Shown: positions 6,034-6,695 of the stretch, piece by piece
How positions within the stretch are numbered: position 1 is the first letter of the stretch
Layout: each line of letters opens with the position of its first letter
Assembly: GCA_003454665.1 (NCBI GenBank)
Contig: DMKB01000125.1
Span: forward strand, 1-6,695
Source: Nitrospiraceae bacterium
GTDB taxonomy: Bacteria > Nitrospirota > UBA9217
Direction: 5' to 3'
DNA length: 6,695 nucleotides
Translations under genes and position numbers: made by a program
The notes under the pieces: generated by a model
Databases searched by the model: none
Told to the model about the DNA's origin: nothing
Seen by the model: the letters and a program-made list of their open reading frames with translations, nothing else

Positions 6034-6695
6034 ATGGATTTTCATATTGTAATTGGCTATCCGTTATTTGTTGTTGCTGCTCTGGAATTTGTTCTCGGTG
6101 TCATCCTTCTCAAGCAGAACCATCGCAAGAGTCCTGTTATCAGGTCCGTTGCGGCCTTCTCCCTCTTCCTCGCGGGCTATGCTCTCTTTGCCGCCATGGC
6201 GTATGTTCTCTCCTCAATGGGGAGGGAGTACAATCACTTTACCCGTCTTACCTGGATCGGCTGGTTCAGCATTCCGGCGGCGCTGCAGTTCATTTTTTAT
6301 CTCAGAGATGAAAACAGCAGGGACGCCAGAACCCTTGGCTTGATTCTGTACCCCTTTTGGACGATCGTCTTTATCCTTACGCTCGTTACCGATATGGTTG
6401 AGCCCGGGCACCTGTCCCTTGTTCCCTATGAAGGCCAGGCCGGGCCTCTTGAGAATCCCCTTCGTTTCATCGGCGCTATGCTGATTCTCTGGGTGGTGTA
6501 TGAGATATACAAACTCAGAAAAGAGGTCCGGGGAATCAAGAAAGCGCAATTGAACTACTTTTTTCACGGCATCCTGATATTCGGCTCGAGTGGCGCATTC
6601 GTCGTCGGTTTTCTTCAGTTACCGGGCGGATTCGGGCTTGATCCGGCCCTGGGCGCGTACTTGAGCCTCCCCTGGGTGGCCCTCACGTTTTACGC
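6034..6695 (+). CDS. seven-helix membrane sensor N-terminal region, 3' end missing
   Basis: The frame from ATG 6034 stays open to the window end (220 whole codons), so the protein is cut. AGGGGAG (6022-6028) lies 5 nt upstream. In-frame alternatives are GTG 6028 and ATG 5992, both with poorer context. The visible part is almost wholly membrane: helices at about 5-26, 36-59, 73-90, 100-118, 143-159, 175-193 and 204-220 onward, with charged loops such as KLRKEVRGIKKAQ (160-172). The pattern, including GPLENPLRF and the LSLPWVALTFY stretch at the seventh helix, resembles the seven-helix N-terminal sensor of histidine kinases and related signalling proteins in Desulfobacterota and Nitrospirota. 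In these, a PAS, HisKA/HATPase, GGDEF or other output normally follows. The output module lies beyond the window, so the enzymatic class cannot be stated. It is on the same strand as the hybrid kinase, 247 bp downstream, probably with its own promoter. Confidence 0.85.
   Translation, partial: MDFHIVIGYPLFVVAALEFVLGVILLKQNHRKSPVIRSVAAFSLFLAGYALFAAMAYVLSSMGREYNHFTRLTWIGWFSIPAALQFIFYLRDENSRDARTLGLILYPFWTIVFILTLVTDMVEPGHLSLVPYEGQAGPLENPLRFIGAMLILWVVYEIYKLRKEVRGIKKAQLNYFFHGILIFGSSGAFVVGFLQLPGGFGLDPALGAYLSLPWVALTFY

Overview
The window reads as chromosomal DNA from an anaerobic or microaerophilic Gram-negative bacterium. The moderately GC-rich composition, the cobalamin-type radical SAM enzymes, the Cache-type hybrid histidine kinase and the seven-helix sensor N-terminus together recall Desulfobacterota (the former Deltaproteobacteria) or Nitrospirota. 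This assignment is by protein style only; no marker gene is present. All four genes lie on the + strand, and no tRNA, rRNA, CRISPR array or intact insertion sequence is visible.

Layout. (1) 1-1373: the 3' part of a B12-binding-domain radical SAM gene whose true start lies before the window. (2) 1374-1649: a 276-bp gap with a plausible extended -10 promoter and a leader stem-loop ending in a short T run. (3) 1650-3143: a complete second B12-binding radical SAM enzyme of a different subfamily, with a C-terminal region of DUF4070 type. (4) 3144-3533: a 390-bp gap with hairpins, an 11-bp direct repeat around a 140-bp segment, a REP-like motif, and a near-consensus sigma-70 promoter at its right end. 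(5) 3534-5786: a complete membrane-bound hybrid histidine kinase (periplasmic sensor, HisKA, HATPase, receiver). (6) 5787-6033: a gap with a hairpin and a weak promoter. (7) 6034-6695: the N-terminal half of a seven-helix membrane sensor protein, cut by the window end.

How the genes may work together. The two radical SAM proteins probably carry out cobalamin- and SAM-dependent chemistry on a hydrophobic or otherwise inert substrate, with methylation the best guess for the second. The substrates cannot be read from the sequence. The kinase has its own strong promoter and no DNA-binding output domain, so it must act through a partner response regulator not seen here. The last gene is probably another signalling protein. 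Nothing directly ties the sensors to the enzymes; shared strand and proximity are the only links.

I did not find a clear new multi-gene system. The most unusual signals are non-coding: the possible attenuator ahead of the DUF4070 gene, the 12-nt sequence shared by the stem-loops on both sides of that gene, and the directly repeated 11-mer bracketing a REP-like segment.
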